From Apostichopus japonicus (Eukaryota > Echinodermata > Holothuroidea > Aspidochirotida > Stichopodidae), in contig NC_092569.1 of assembly GCF_037975245.1 (NCBI RefSeq), forward strand, positions 17,281,501 through 17,341,500: a DNA stretch of 60,000 nucleotides. Direction: 5' to 3'. This document shows positions 1-12,120 of the stretch, one piece after another. Made by a program: the position numbers and the translations under genes. A model generated the notes under the pieces. That model was not told where the DNA came from. It did no database searches and saw nothing but the letters and a program-made list of their open reading frames with translations. Within the stretch, counting starts at the first letter, position 1; each line of letters starts with the position of its first letter.

Positions 1-3000
1 CTCTCTTTTCCCCTCTCTCTTTTTTTATGTTCATTTCTTTTATTTTTTATGAAGGGAGGGGTGAGTGTGAGGTGGAGGTGGGTGCTGGCGAATGTATATA
101 TATTCTAAAACAATTTTCAAAACTAAGTAACTTGTCTTGTTCTATAATATTATATGTAGTAATTTTTCTATTGTTTTAAGTTGTCGAAAGTAACAAACTA
201 AATACTGTCTCACATACATAATGGCAATAAAATTGAAACAGAAATTCACCAAAAGTTATCTTGGGAATAACAAAACACATTTATATAATTTAATTGGGTT
301 TTGAATATCTAGATGGAATGACAATATACATGGTAATATATCATGTAAATGAAATATCTTACTCTGAGTGCCATCTGCAGTTGAGGGTAAACTTCTCCGA
401 TGAATACTCTATTGATGAAAAGAAGAGTCACAGAAAAGATATAAATATGTCATGTTTATTGATAGTAATGTTTAAAAAACTTTAAAATGCCACAAATTTC
501 GGCAAACAATATTTTAAAAATAATAAATAATTAAAAAGGTTGTTCACCGACATACTTGCTCACGTCAGGTTACTTGACAACTTCATCTATTACAATTGTA
601 CAATTTTTAATTAAATTTTTTGAAATATGTTCCTTGAAATGTGTAACTGTTGAAATGAACAAAAAAACAATCAGAATTGACTGGAAATATTTCCCATATA
701 TCATATTTTGGGGAAGGAGAAGGTGGGTTGGGGAACTAAATATTGTATAGAATTTAAACCCAATCTATAAATAGTTATTTAACTTAATTCAGACGCAAAA
801 AGTATTTTCAAAACTTGTTTGGATTTGTGTAGTATTTTTTTTCTTATTTGCACCAAAACTATTAGCAAAGGTATTGGCTTTACATTCAAGGAACGCAGAT
901 GAAAATAGAATATATTTTTCACAAAACTATGTAAGCGATGAGAAATGAATGAAGATTAAAGAATTGAATTTTACTTTCTTACATTAACGGAAAATGTGAA
1001 GAAAAATATGTTTGTGAACATTAATTTTTATTTAAACAGTCAACCCAGCATATCATTAAGTTCCATGTGAGATGCGCCTGTATTTTGTTTAGAGCGGTAG
1101 TAACTTCATTGAATAAAGAAAACATGACAAATAATCGTTAAAGGTTCTATTTACCACAAAGCAATGTGGGCAACTTTGCAATATTTTAATACAGTATATT
1201 TTACAATAGAAATTGCTGTTTCCAAAATTGTATCGTTTCATGTGTTTCCATGAAACGAAATGAAGTAATGATTTTTGTGTTGATAAAGATCCTCAAAATT
1301 GACATAAAACAGCAAAAATTCTTACACCATATACGCAGAGATCTTCCACGTTACTAAGACAGCGTTGTCGGGGATGATAAATTAATGACGCTTGGAATTA
1401 ACAACAGCCTAATTGTGAAAGAAGTAATGTTTTTGAAGACTAACGACGTGACTTTGAGTTAAATGATAACTCGAGTCTATCGTTTATAAGATACTTGCCA
1501 GATTTTTCTAGCTTAATAAAACATATCAATTGTTTCAATGAATAAAGTATACGACGTGCGTTAATGTGTAAAACAAACACAGCAAACATTGTATGTATTG
1601 TGGAAATGGAATTGAGTATATGAAAGGGAATTAAGATTTATATAAACCGTATATTGTATTTTTTTTTTTATTAAGACCTTTCTTACACCGTGAAAAGTAC
1701 ACTATTGATTTACATGGGAATACGGCACGGTATGAAACGCACCAATTGCATGCGTTAGGCTTCCATGAGATATTGGCCGGAGAAATTAACAAAAAATATG
1801 CCTTAAATTTCAAATACAAAGTAAATGGCAATATTTGATAACGGTTTACAACCCGAATTAACGTTACATTACACAAACAATAAAACGAATTAATATGCAA
1901 GTTTTGTAAACTTCATAATGCGAATTCGCCGAGATCGAACTATCTCTATAGTACAGTACCCATGCATATACTTTTCAAATTCCAAGAGCATCAACATATT
2001 GAACTTAAGGGTCTTAATGTCAAGTGAAAAAATTACTTGTTTGATAGTTTAGAGCATAAACTTGATAATGTTGCATTAGTCTTCAAAATCATGGTAGTTT
2101 GAACTTCTAAGTACTTTTAAGTCAATGAGAAGGGCGAAGTTGAACGAGCAAAATGAACATATATACCTATATATTATTAGTTTAATGTTATAATAATGAT
2201 AAAGTTCTGAAATGTGTAGCCATTGGAGTTTACCCACGCAAGTATTGCATGGATGCGAATTACGAATTAAGGCTGTATTTTGTTAATGTCATAGTGCGTA
2301 GTTGCAGAGAACTGGTTTTATACTATAGTACCCTTGCAAATAACTTTCAAATTCCAAGAGTATCACAATATCGTACCTAAGGATCTCATAATCAAGTTAA
2401 AAACTACTTGCTCGATAGTTTACTACATAAACTCTATAGTTATGCATTAGTCTTCAAAGTCATGAAAACCCTTGAAATTTTACTCATGTAATTATTACAT
2501 CATAGCTATTTGTTAAGATCAATTATGCGAAGTCAAAAATTAGCATTGGTGTCTAAGGTGACTTTTAAAGATTAACCAATGCCTACTTAGATGAACTCAA
2601 ATAAAACTAAACGGAAATATATTAGACAATTATAGAAGCAAGGTTCTAAAACATCTGTTCTAACTACATTAAAATTTGATATTCTAGACAGAATATAAGT
2701 CCGTCTCGTTAAATGAAGTTAATTACCAAACAAGGACAAAGAGAACGAACTTTAATTACAAACGTTGATATGAAAATATTGAAAATAATTTTACAAGTAT
2801 GTGTTTAACGCTCAACAATAATTTTCTTACAACTAAATGACAACGGGAAGAATGAATTGATCTAGAATTTGTTAAACAAAGCTTCTCAATGATACAATAT
2901 ATTGTTAAAATACTTAACGTATACTATTGGAAGTCTAAAGGTTCTTTTTACGAGTAAGATAAACTTATACTGTACACTGGAATACTTTGAGCACTAATGT

Positions 3001-3760
3001 AGTCTAATCGTTTTGTCAAGAGGAAGTTATCCGTTTTTAGTTAGAAATTATATAGAGACTTGATAATAGTCAATGAAATTTAGTGAGATCTATGTTTAAA
3101 GTTTCTAAAATGATAAAGATAGTCTTAATGAATTTAACGGTTCAACTGTCTTAAAATAACTTTTCCGAATGTTTTGTTTTATTCTGAAGATATTAACAGT
3201 TATGCACTAAATCGTCCAGTAAAACAAACAATTCTAGATTGGAAACTTTGGTATTATATGTCATTAATTAGCGACGAATGGGTAAATATATACACTTAGG
3301 GATACATAATCGGGAACCGTTGCTAATTGAAAATATGAGAGGTTTCTAAGGGCAATGTAAAATTTGAAATGTAACTAAACTTTTTTTTGTTGCAAACTTA
3401 ATTTTCTATTACTTCCAGTGCAAATTTTACCCCCTTCCCCACGACCCCCACACCCTCCAAAAAAAAAAAAAACGCACATTCATACATGCTGCTGTAGATA
3501 GGTTATTATTTTTGGAAAGAAGGAATTTAATGAAGAAGAATTATTATTAGCAAAATACTTTTTACTTTCAGTCGCTATATTCTAACTGCACAGGCCACTT
3601 AAAACAAGAATGTTGTATTAGAAATTGTCAAAAAGGTAATAAAGAAATTGAATTTTCTAAATATTTTGGGGGTAATTTCAACATCTAACAAGCAAGAACG
3701 AAAGATGAACGCAACGATTTATAAAGAACAAAAACGAAAACTGTAAAATGTTTAACTCAC
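1..3760 (-). other. Intron 1 of copy Z (partial)
   Basis: No coding sequence is seen here. Positions about 70-480 align with about 59220-59560, which is intron 1 of copy C, and the rest aligns with intron 1 of copies A (25.8-29.7 kb) and B (40.7-44.8 kb). The stretch therefore lies downstream, in gene sense, of the signal-peptide exon at 3761-3841. The remaining exons of copy Z should begin just left of the window: intron 1 is about 4.3-4.4 kb in A and B, and 3.76 kb of it is visible here. The short open frames inside are not conserved between copies. Confidence 0.75.
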
Positions 3761-3841
3761 CGTTTCTTCCGAGGTCGTAAAGGAGATAGTTGTTGTGCAC
3801 AAGAATGCAAATATTGATCGAACAGTCACGGAAGGCTCCAT
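3761..3841 (-). CDS. Copy Z, exon 1: signal peptide of a fibrinogen-related protein
   Basis: This 27-codon exon starts at ATG 3841 (peptide begins MEPSVTVRSIFAFLC) and ends before a strong donor, GTGAGT, at phase 0. The N-terminus has a short polar start, a hydrophobic core (about residues 8-20) and a Ser/Thr-Glu-Glu tail, as in a cleaved secretory signal. An in-frame TGA lies a few codons upstream of the ATG, which fixes this start. The exon is the same length (81 bp) and nearly the same sequence as those at 29722-29802 and 44782-44862. The downstream exons lie outside the window, so whether copy Z is intact cannot be judged. Confidence 0.75.
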
Positions 3842-4097
3842 ATTTATGAATGTCTTGGCTCAATATGAATGACAACTCAAATGAAATGTATCTCCATAGG
3901 TAAGAAATATCCTCGATGATCCTGAAAACAACGGATAACCTGAAGTGTACTTACAAAGTTGTAAAATAATGCCTCGCAGCCAGATCGCATTGTTCTTGTT
4001 CGTGGTAAGATACCGTCTGTCAATCTTAAAAAGATAAGGATTCAAAGGCACCCATCCACAATGGAAACTTACAGTCGGTCAAGAAAGACTGATACAT

Positions 4098-4130
4098 GTT
4101 ACGTCACGTTGCGGAAATATTTACACATTG
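4098..4130 (-). promoter_or_regulatory. Conserved promoter block of copy Z
   Basis: A 33-bp block 257 bp upstream of the copy Z start codon. Read on the minus strand it holds a forkhead-like TGTAAATA, a C/EBP-like TTTCCGCAA and a CRE-like TGACGTAA, closely packed. The same block occurs at 30056-30088 and 45108-45140 at nearly the same distance from the ATG, with at most one or two differences. The site names are matches by eye to known consensus sequences. Promoter function is inferred from position and conservation. Confidence 0.5.
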
Positions 4131-5019
4131 TGCGAGAATTTACCATGTACAGTTTTGTAGATGTGTTAATTTCTATCTAAGGTAGCAGGTTGAGTATAAC
4201 AAGAATATTCCCAATTTTTGGATAAGACACTTAACCAGACGACTTAAGGTGTCACAAAAATCTGCCTCCACGGACAGTTGAAACATGTAAAGATACAGGA
4301 ATGAAATTCCATTACCTTAAATGTTAGTTTAAGGTTCCGCTGTCTATATTATCAACTTACAACGTGTTCGTAATGTTAAATAGTATACGGTGAGCAATTG
4401 GTATGCAACCCTTATTAAAGATATCAAATTACTCAAATCATTTCGTGGAATCAACGTCCTCTCCCATCTCCATCTTCCTCTCTTATTTAGTATTTGACCT
4501 ATTGACACACACACAGTTTACAATAGGAACCTCGTACACCAGTGGTTAACCAAAGGGAGGGGGCAGAATTCACCCCACCTTTTTTTTAGAGGAGAAGCGT
4601 GGAAGAGAAATCGATATTGTCGCAAACATTGTGAAGATTTGGAGTTCTACCACAAAATGTATCATGATGGAAATGATATCATTTTCCATTTACCAAAATA
4701 AACATTGCTTCCTGAGATCCCTCCCCTAACCAATGTTAGCCAAATTTGGTAACCCTTAATCCCCCCCCCCCAACCCACCCTCCCTAATGAAATGTGTACA
4801 GAAGGTAGAGAAAGGTCTCAACCACGTACATTTTGGGCGGATTCAATCCGCAGGAATCAGGAGGCCCAAGCAACGCCTCTCCACTGGGAGAACGAATATT
4901 AAAAACAATTCCTGAAGTATTCCTTTAGTAGTAAATACATGCAGTAGAAAATCTTTCAACATTTCTTCAATAATTGCAGAATATAGCACCTTCTTACATC
5001 GAAGCACCCTCCATTTTAC

Positions 5020-6250
5020 AACAGTTCTCAAGGGAAGATGACATACGTCCCATTAGACCCTCCCCTGGACGACAACAAATCTTATCCTCCCACTACAAAT
5101 TATTCCTTGCCCCGCTAGAGTAGAGCCTAAATCATATCTTATGACCTTATATTCTCGGACTCTTAAAATAGTGACGAAATATTAATTTTTTCCTACTTCA
5201 TGAACGCTGGCTTTCTGCCTGTCATACAAGATATCCCCACATCCCGCGAGATGATTGTTCATGAACACTATCAATAATATAACGCTTACGCGGCATACAT
5301 GATGTATGCTTGAATGTTGCTAGATGTTGTGCAACTGAACCCAACCCTGTATTACCCTGTCGTGTTTAGGCTGGTATTACATGATCACATCGATATAACA
5401 AAAGCGAAAATTCGTAGCTTCGAAAACACAAAAGATAAAAACATATGCCAAAATTTGCATACGTGCATAGCTATATGTGCTATCGTTTGGCTACTTAACA
5501 ACCTATAGCAATGTCGTATCATTGAGAATACGAAGATAAACCTATATATGCCAACGTGTTCATATACTTGCATATTTGCATTGTAAGATATCTCTACCTA
5601 GCAACCTAGAAACTAACTATAATTTCCAAAAGAAAGTTGCATCTTTGACACACATAAATTTGTCTCTTTTCAATCGTGATTTTCTATTATGTTTCTTATA
5701 TTGTACAGATAATTGTTTGGGGGAATTTAATAAGCGGAAAGAATTTCCAGCGTAAACAAAGAAACACTTCCGAACAATAACAGTGGTAATTTAAGTTAGT
5801 AGATATTGAAGTCTAGACTAAAAATCTTAATAGTATCTGGATAAATGGGTTGTGTTTAATGACCGTTGTTGAAGCATAACGAGAATGTTATAGTTTATGT
5901 TAAAACTGTTTTCTTATGACAGAAATCTGCTGCGTTTATTAACATTTCCAACGATATGAATGTTAGATATGATTTGTGTATACGTGCCGTTTTTTTTTTT
6001 TTAATATGGTGAGGGGGAGGGGATGAGGAAGTCTACAAAAACACCCATTTTATATCCCATTTTTAAAGATCTAGCCTTCGACCTGGCTCCTAGGCTAAAT
6101 AAGAATGAACATATGAAGAACTTTCTGATTAATATGATGCCAATTTAGATCTGTTAAGTCTTGCCAGGTGATGACGATAACTAGCACAACAATGTTGTAA
6201 GAAATTAATAGTATATAAGTTGGAAATCATCGTACCATTCAAATATTACC
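5020..6250. repeat. Gene-upstream flank repeat, copy 1
   Basis: About 1.2 kb of non-coding DNA in the upstream flank of copy Z. It recurs with strong similarity at about 10629-11860, and in shorter or more diverged form at about 30120-31100 and 46200-47200. Related pieces sit at about 32030-32700 and 49800-50580. Landmarks shared by the copies include 'aagatgacatacgtccca', 'taagcggaaagaatt' and a G-rich tract. No coding frame is conserved. It is best explained as flank carried along during duplication of the gene unit, although an old dispersed repeat is possible. Confidence 0.7.
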
Positions 6251-6360
6251 TAAAGTGTAGGTCATGAACGGTCACCTCAGAAATATTTGCGCTAAAGGTG
6301 CGGTTGCAATGTCTCAGCCGAACGAATTACATATGTTTTAGAAATGATAGCTGTTAAGCG

Positions 6361-6561
6361 GTGAATTATGTAGGTGAAACAGGCTACTGGTTCTGCTTAC
6401 GTTTTAAAAATCACAAGAAATATGTTCGTGATAATTTTACAGGATTCCCCGTTTCCGAACATTTCAATCTTAATAGATATTCTCTCAAATACCTAAAATG
6501 TATTTTAAATGCGTCGAAACTACAAACATGTAATCTGTTCTTCCTATTCTTTGCTCCTTAA
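6361..6561 (+). pseudogene. Penelope-like retroelement GIY-YIG endonuclease remnant
   Basis: A 66-codon open stretch contains N-Y-V-G-E-T-G followed by an arginine, then F-x-x-H, then a P-V-S-E-H-F motif. This order (YVGET, R, H, PVxxHF) is what I expect of the GIY-YIG endonuclease domain at the C-terminus of Penelope-like retroelements. A stop codon lies just upstream in frame and no reverse transcriptase is visible, so this is a fragment. A hammerhead-like motif follows about 110 bp downstream (6670-6700), consistent with a Penelope-like 3' end. Family recognition is by motif only. Confidence 0.45.
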
Positions 6562-6669
6562 TCCGGTCATGGTTTATTTGGTTTTATTTCCAGCAATGCC
6601 CCTCACACTTACCTAGCGTCATACTTTCATTATTACATTTTGTATTTTTCATCCCACTGTCTAGTATTG

Positions 6670-6700
6670 CTGACGAAGGTCTGAGGGGTACCGAAAATTC
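6670..6700 (+). repeat. Hammerhead-like motif near the Penelope-like remnant
   Basis: CTGACGA, a short G-rich/C-rich potential stem (GGT...ACC), then CGAAAA. This follows the hammerhead core order CUGANGA - stem II - GAAA, but the third stem and cleavage site are not convincing. Hammerhead motifs are known in the terminal repeats of Penelope-like elements, which fits the adjacent endonuclease scrap. It is probably decayed. Confidence 0.3.
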
Positions 6701-7178
6701 CAATATATTTTCTAAATCAATACTCCTTATTTGTCAATTATGTGTAATATCTTATTTCTGTGGTTGTTCTACGGGGATTTAAAAGCATTTTTAAACTTGA
6801 CTAATAATGAATAAATAGGACACATCTGGGAACTCAAACAAAAGAGAAAAACAGGATACGAGTAATTGATACAAATAGATTTCAATTTTATTCAGAGCTG
6901 TCTTCTAGACGTAGATCATTAATTTTCTACAGAAAAATTTTCGACAGAAAAATGTTTTTGACTGAGAATGATGGAGTAAGAAAAACTGTGAAAGATGGAG
7001 CAAGGATGACTGGCATGATTACAACCAACCTGAGATTGAATAATGTACACAAATCCAGGTTAACTAATTTACAGTAATGTTATTGAAATTATTCTTATGT
7101 ACAGACCGTACGGGATGAATATTGACTTTTCGCCTAGTATGATTATGAGAACCATTCTTAACATCTCATTTAAATATG

Positions 7179-7600
7179 ATCTATAGCAGGGTTGTCCAAC
7201 CTTTTGCAGTGTGGGGGGCACGTGGAATGATTATGATGAAGGAGGGGGCACCATGAACCTACGCTCGATTTTCGATTTTTTGCCCGAAGCCCAAGGCAAC
7301 AAGATGTGAGCACTGCGCGCAGAGCACACTGATTTATTTTCCTTCCTGATAAAACAGATGAATACAATTCAGCCACCACCCCCCCCCCCCTCCGGGGAGA
7401 GAGTGTCACACAAACTGACCTGTATGCAGTTTTATGGACCCAGAAGGTTCAAATGATTGATTGTATAAATTCAAATTGTTATCAATAAATCTGCTCACTA
7501 AAATTTCGCACCGTAGAGCATCTCTGGCGGGCCGGACGCAACCCTGCGGCGGGCCGGACTGTGGCCCGCGGGCCGTAGGCTGGACAACCCTGATCTATAG
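7179..7600. mobile_element. hAT-type MITE (406 bp) with 8-bp target duplication
   Basis: The element runs 7187-7592 and is flanked on both sides by the identical 8-mer ATCTATAG (7179-7186 and 7593-7600). Its ends are inverted repeats of about 16 bp, CAGGGTTGTCCAACCT on the left and, read inward from the right, CAGGGTTGTCCAGCCT. An 8-bp target duplication with CAGGG...CCCTG termini is the hallmark of the hAT superfamily. The interior is GC-richer than its surroundings, including a poly-C tract and a GGCCCGCGGGCC palindrome, and has no transposase, so it is non-autonomous. The perfect target duplication suggests fairly recent insertion. Confidence 0.88.
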
Positions 7601-7649
7601 GGATACATGCAAAATTATGCAAAAGTCATTATCAAATATAAATAAATAG

Positions 7650-8100
7650 TGATGAACTGGCACTGCTTGATACTTGTATCACCTCAATGATGTAAATGTG
7701 TGATTGAGCATTGGACAAAAAAGTTTCATTTTCAAGTTAATAACATTCTGAGAACTGCTTAGATCTGTCCACTAACAAGTTTCCTTCCCGTTCAGATTAA
7801 TTCCCCAACGGAAACATTTTGAAATGTCATGTGTGGACCTTATCATGACCCCAAATGATCTTTGACCTACTTTTGTGAACACACCCAATGAAGTCCTTGA
7901 CATGTGCAACAACTTGGGCAACTTTGATGCACATAAGCACATTGATCACACATACAGTAGGTAACTGGGGGCAACAGTTGCTTAACATAATCGAACAGAG
8001 GGATGAATGTACACACAGACAGATGAATAGATTCATTTCTACGATATCAACTTCATTGGCTCGGCAAGCTACTTGATCATAAAATACAAGTCTAGATTAA
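7650..8100. other. No gene recognised
   Basis: Short overlapping open frames occur on both strands around 7830-8076, but they mirror each other across strands and match no domain I recognise. Nothing further is supported. Confidence 0.5.
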
Positions 8101-8345
8101 TCCATTTGTGTATTTCCTTTAATCCCCTCTCTGTCCCTCCACTGTCTATCCCCTACCTCTCCTCTTCCCCTGTTGCTCTCTTCTCTCCATCCCCTGTCCA
8201 CTTATAATTCCCTTTCATCCATCTCATTGTGTTCACCGTGCTCATTAACCTGTCTGTATTATGTGCGTGTTTTTGTCCCTTCTGTTACTGTTACTAATCA
8301 TTTAGCCTCTGAAGAAGATCCTGCTAGGATCGAAACGTCAGGCCA
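8100..8345 (+). repeat. Pyrimidine-rich repeat ending in a hammerhead-like motif, copy 1
   Basis: A C/T-rich stretch leads into a segment containing 'gtgttcaccgtgctcatta' and then, at 8309-8339, CTGAAGA, a stem AGATCC / GGATC closed by TGCTA, then GAAAC and GTC. The whole block is homologous to 16370-16590. The motif fits a hammerhead ribozyme core (position 7 tolerates A) with a five-base-pair stem II and an extremely short stem III. Such motifs accompany Penelope-like and related retroelements in animal genomes. No protein is encoded; the open frame across it is low-complexity. Confidence 0.5.
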
Positions 8346-8405
8346 ATTTACTTTTACACAAATTCAAAAGAAAAACAAAATTTTTAAAACAATTATGCAG
8401 ATTTA

Positions 8406-10628
8406 AAAGAAAAAAACTTCAAAATATATGACTTCTAGAAGGTTAGTATAGCATTATATGAAAGGAAATGTTTCCATTGAATCTAATTAGTAAATGAACT
8501 TCATTTTCAAGAGCTAAACATATACATATAAGGAAACTGATCAAGAAATTGATCAACATTAACACAGAGAAGCTGTTAAAGAGTATTGCTGCATATCTTC
8601 ACCTCTCATTCTAAATCCAGGCAGCTACACTGTACTGTACTTGCTTGACAGTAGCATCAGTAGCATCATTTTGATGTAAATTGTTGAAATGATGACATCC
8701 TGATGCATGGGTTATTACAGATTTTGCTGGAAAATGCTGTTAATGATCTTTTAATTATCAATTTATCATTTATTTGCTACAATTACATGGTTGAAATGTC
8801 TTACTATGCGAAACGGTGGTATATAATGTCATCATTTTTCATCATTATATTGAGGTAAATCACTTTATAAAGTTAAGAAATGTGTTTTTTTTTTCATTTT
8901 GGCAAATTGTTTAATAGAGTATACTACAGTAACTGAAAGCTGCTAAGTACAAGTGATGTAAAATGTTGGCAGCACTTTAACATTCCCATAGAAAGTGACA
9001 CAACACGATGTAAATTATGGCAAGTACATTGAGTCAATTATCCCACATTCCAAATGCTTCAACAATACATATCATGATGAGCTGTACTAAATGAACAAGA
9101 CAAGAAGAAAAGGGTTCCGACGAGGTGCACCTTAATGACCCTGTTGACAAACATACCCCATCTTCTGAACACTGTGAGGAGCATTTGCAAATATCTATTT
9201 TGTTTTGTTTTGTAATTGAGTGCTTATATGATCAACACAGAAGACCCAAACAGACATCTGTACTCAAAATACATCTCAGGTCCTACATCCTGATTTAAAG
9301 AAAAACATAAAGAACAATGCTACAGAGTTGATAAAACACCCAGATATTAATGCCACTGCAAAATGCCAATAGCCAGATCTTATGATAGTGTACAGTGATG
9401 ATTCCTGATCAGACGTAACCCTTTCTTATCCGTATCATTTGATGTTGCAATAGTACATCCTAGATCAGAGAAAACAATAAATGGAGATGCTTGGACTATG
9501 ACCAAGCTGCATAGTGATGAATATTCATGGCAGATGTCTAGACCAGTTTACTGTACTAGCTTTGATTGGACGATTATGTAAGGGAGAGGATAATAGCCAT
9601 GAAATGTTAAGTCTTTGCAGCAATTGGGAAGGCTGATTGTACAGATTGGCTGTGACTGGTTCACTACAGAACAGAGGAGCATAAACACCATAAATAGGGT
9701 AAATCTTGTACTCAGCATGTCAAAATGATGTGTGTTATCTGCCTGTGATTGGTCAATCAGATATGGTAGTGTATAAACTCCATTGGGTTGGCTAAATGAT
9801 GTCCACGTGTTTCTTACTATATTGCCCTACACAAGGTATGGTAGTGTGTAAGGGGTTCCCGAATAAGGATTGTCTAATAAACACGGAAGGGCATAAACAC
9901 ATGTTTTCTTGAAATTATTATAACTTAAATGAAAATTCAATAACTAACGCCAGTAAAGAGACCGTTGTGCAAAATGGCACCAAAATGATACAGTGAAGTT
10001 AACGTATTAACCAGTAGTGATTGGTCAGTAACGGTAGTCTGATAGCAAATTAGTGTCGCTTATTGGTTGATAAGAATTAGTGTATAGAGGAAGTAGCTTT
10101 TTCAATTTTGTGCAATATATCTCTTGCTGTAATTTAAAACGTATGGTTAATAAAAATATGCAAAGAATGTAGAAAGAAAAGGAAGGGAAAAATGGAACTA
10201 GAAAGAAAAAAATAAACATGAGAGAATAACACCAAAAACAAACAGTTTATACTGTATACACATTGCATCCAAAAGAAGCATTCATATAGTACAGTACTGC
10301 ACACATAAATAATCCATATATACAGGTTAGTTGATTAAAAAATTGGGCAAAAATATTTTCTCTTGAATGTTGAGACTATTGACATTATATTGTCCTGAAC
10401 TGGCTTCTTTTCCATTTCAAATAATTGGAGATTTACACAGCAGAAAATACTTGATATAATATTAAATAATAAAATAGAAACATATATCCAAATAAAAATA
10501 AAAAAAACACCTGAAAATTGTATTTAATTACGTTGAGGTCATCAGTTTTATTCCTACCTAACTAAGTAAATTTGAATACTACCAATTCTACTTCAACTAG
10601 TATATTGAAACTACCTGCAAAGTATTTT
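8406..10628. other. Gene-free spacer
   Basis: AT-rich single-copy-looking DNA. I see no conserved protein frame, RNA gene or terminal repeats. Around 9500-10050 several loosely similar phrases recur ('attggtca', 'ggtagtgt', 'ataaacacc'), suggesting a degenerate short repeat, which I could not define. Confidence 0.5.
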
Positions 10629-12120
10629 GTTCTCAAAGAAAGATGACATACGTCCCATAAGATCCTAAACAGAAAGACCACAAATCTTATCCTCCCACTA
10701 CAAATAAATTCTCGCCCGCTAGTTTAGAGCCTGAATCGTATCGTATTACCTGATATTCTCGGACTCTTAAAATGGTGAACAAATATTTCTTTTTTTCCTA
10801 CATCACAAAAGCTGGCTTACTGTCTGTCATACAAGACAGCCCCTCATCCCGCGCGATCATTGTTCTTGAACATTGCCAATTATATAACGCTTACGGGGAA
10901 TACATTATGTATGCTTGAATGTTGCTAGATTCTGTGGAGCTGAACCCAACCCTGTATTACCCTGTCGGGTTTAAGCCATTTATTTCATGATCACATTGAT
11001 GTAACAAAAGCGAATATTCGACAGATAAAGACAGATGCCAAAATTTGCATACGTGCATAGTTATATGTTCTATCGTATGGCTACTTAACAACTAGCAATG
11101 TCGTTTCATTGACAAGCTAAACTTATATATGCCAACGTGTCCTTACTTGCATATTTACATTGTAAGATATCACTACTTCGCACCCTCACAACTAACTAAA
11201 ATTGCCAAAAGAAAATTGCATCTTTGACACACATAAATTTGTCTCTTTCAATCGTGATTCTCTATCATGCCTTTAACCTTTTTCAGATTTTTGTTTTAGG
11301 GAAGTTAATCAGCGGAAAGAATTTCTAGTGTAAACAAATTAACACTTCCGAAAAAAAAAACAGTGGTAATAAAACTTACTAGATATTGCAGTCTAGACAT
11401 TTATGGTATATTGATAAATGGGTTGTGTTAAATGACAGTTTTTGAAGCATAACGAGAATGTAATAGTTTATGTAAAAACTGTTTTCTTGTGACAGGAATC
11501 TTATGCGTATATGAACATTCACAACAAAATGAATGTTAAAGATCATTTGTGTATTATGTATAGTGCCATTTTGGTTCTTGAATGGGGTATGTGGAAAGGA
11601 GAGGGGGTGAGGTAGTCCACAAACACCTGGAGAAATTCTTTCATACAATTTACATTCCATTTGTAAAGATCTAGCATGCAACCTGGCTCCGAGGCTAAAT
11701 AAGAATGAACATATGAAGAACTTTCTGATTTATTGAATGCAAATCATCAGTCTTGCCAAGTGATGACAAAATCTCGTACAACAATGTTGTGAGATATTAC
11801 TTATAAATGCATACAAGTTGGACATCATCATACCATCCAAATGTTACCATTCGTTAGTATATTGCTCCACATAGCCTTCACAAGTTAACAGAAGTAGGTA
11901 CATTCATAAGTGCTAAAGCCCGCGGATCTGTTACATTATTGCTATGGAATCACGCATGTTACATTTCAAGGCCCACAGCGGGTTTAAGACAATTATAAGT
12001 GTGATACGCAGACATTTGTCGGTAACATGTTCAGCCACATTGGAGATAATATTTATGGCTGAAGTTCATTGGCGCCCTCTGTTTATATGAAGTCATACTT
12101 GAACAACAACTAAGATTAGC
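10629..12120. repeat. Orphan copy of the gene-upstream flank
   Basis: About 1.5 kb matching the upstream flank of copy Z (5020-6250). At its right end (about 11860-12110) it also matches the outer flank of copies A (30840-31100) and B (46960-47190). No signal-peptide exon or promoter block follows on its left side. It therefore looks like the leftover flank of a deleted or incompletely duplicated gene unit. Confidence 0.65.
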
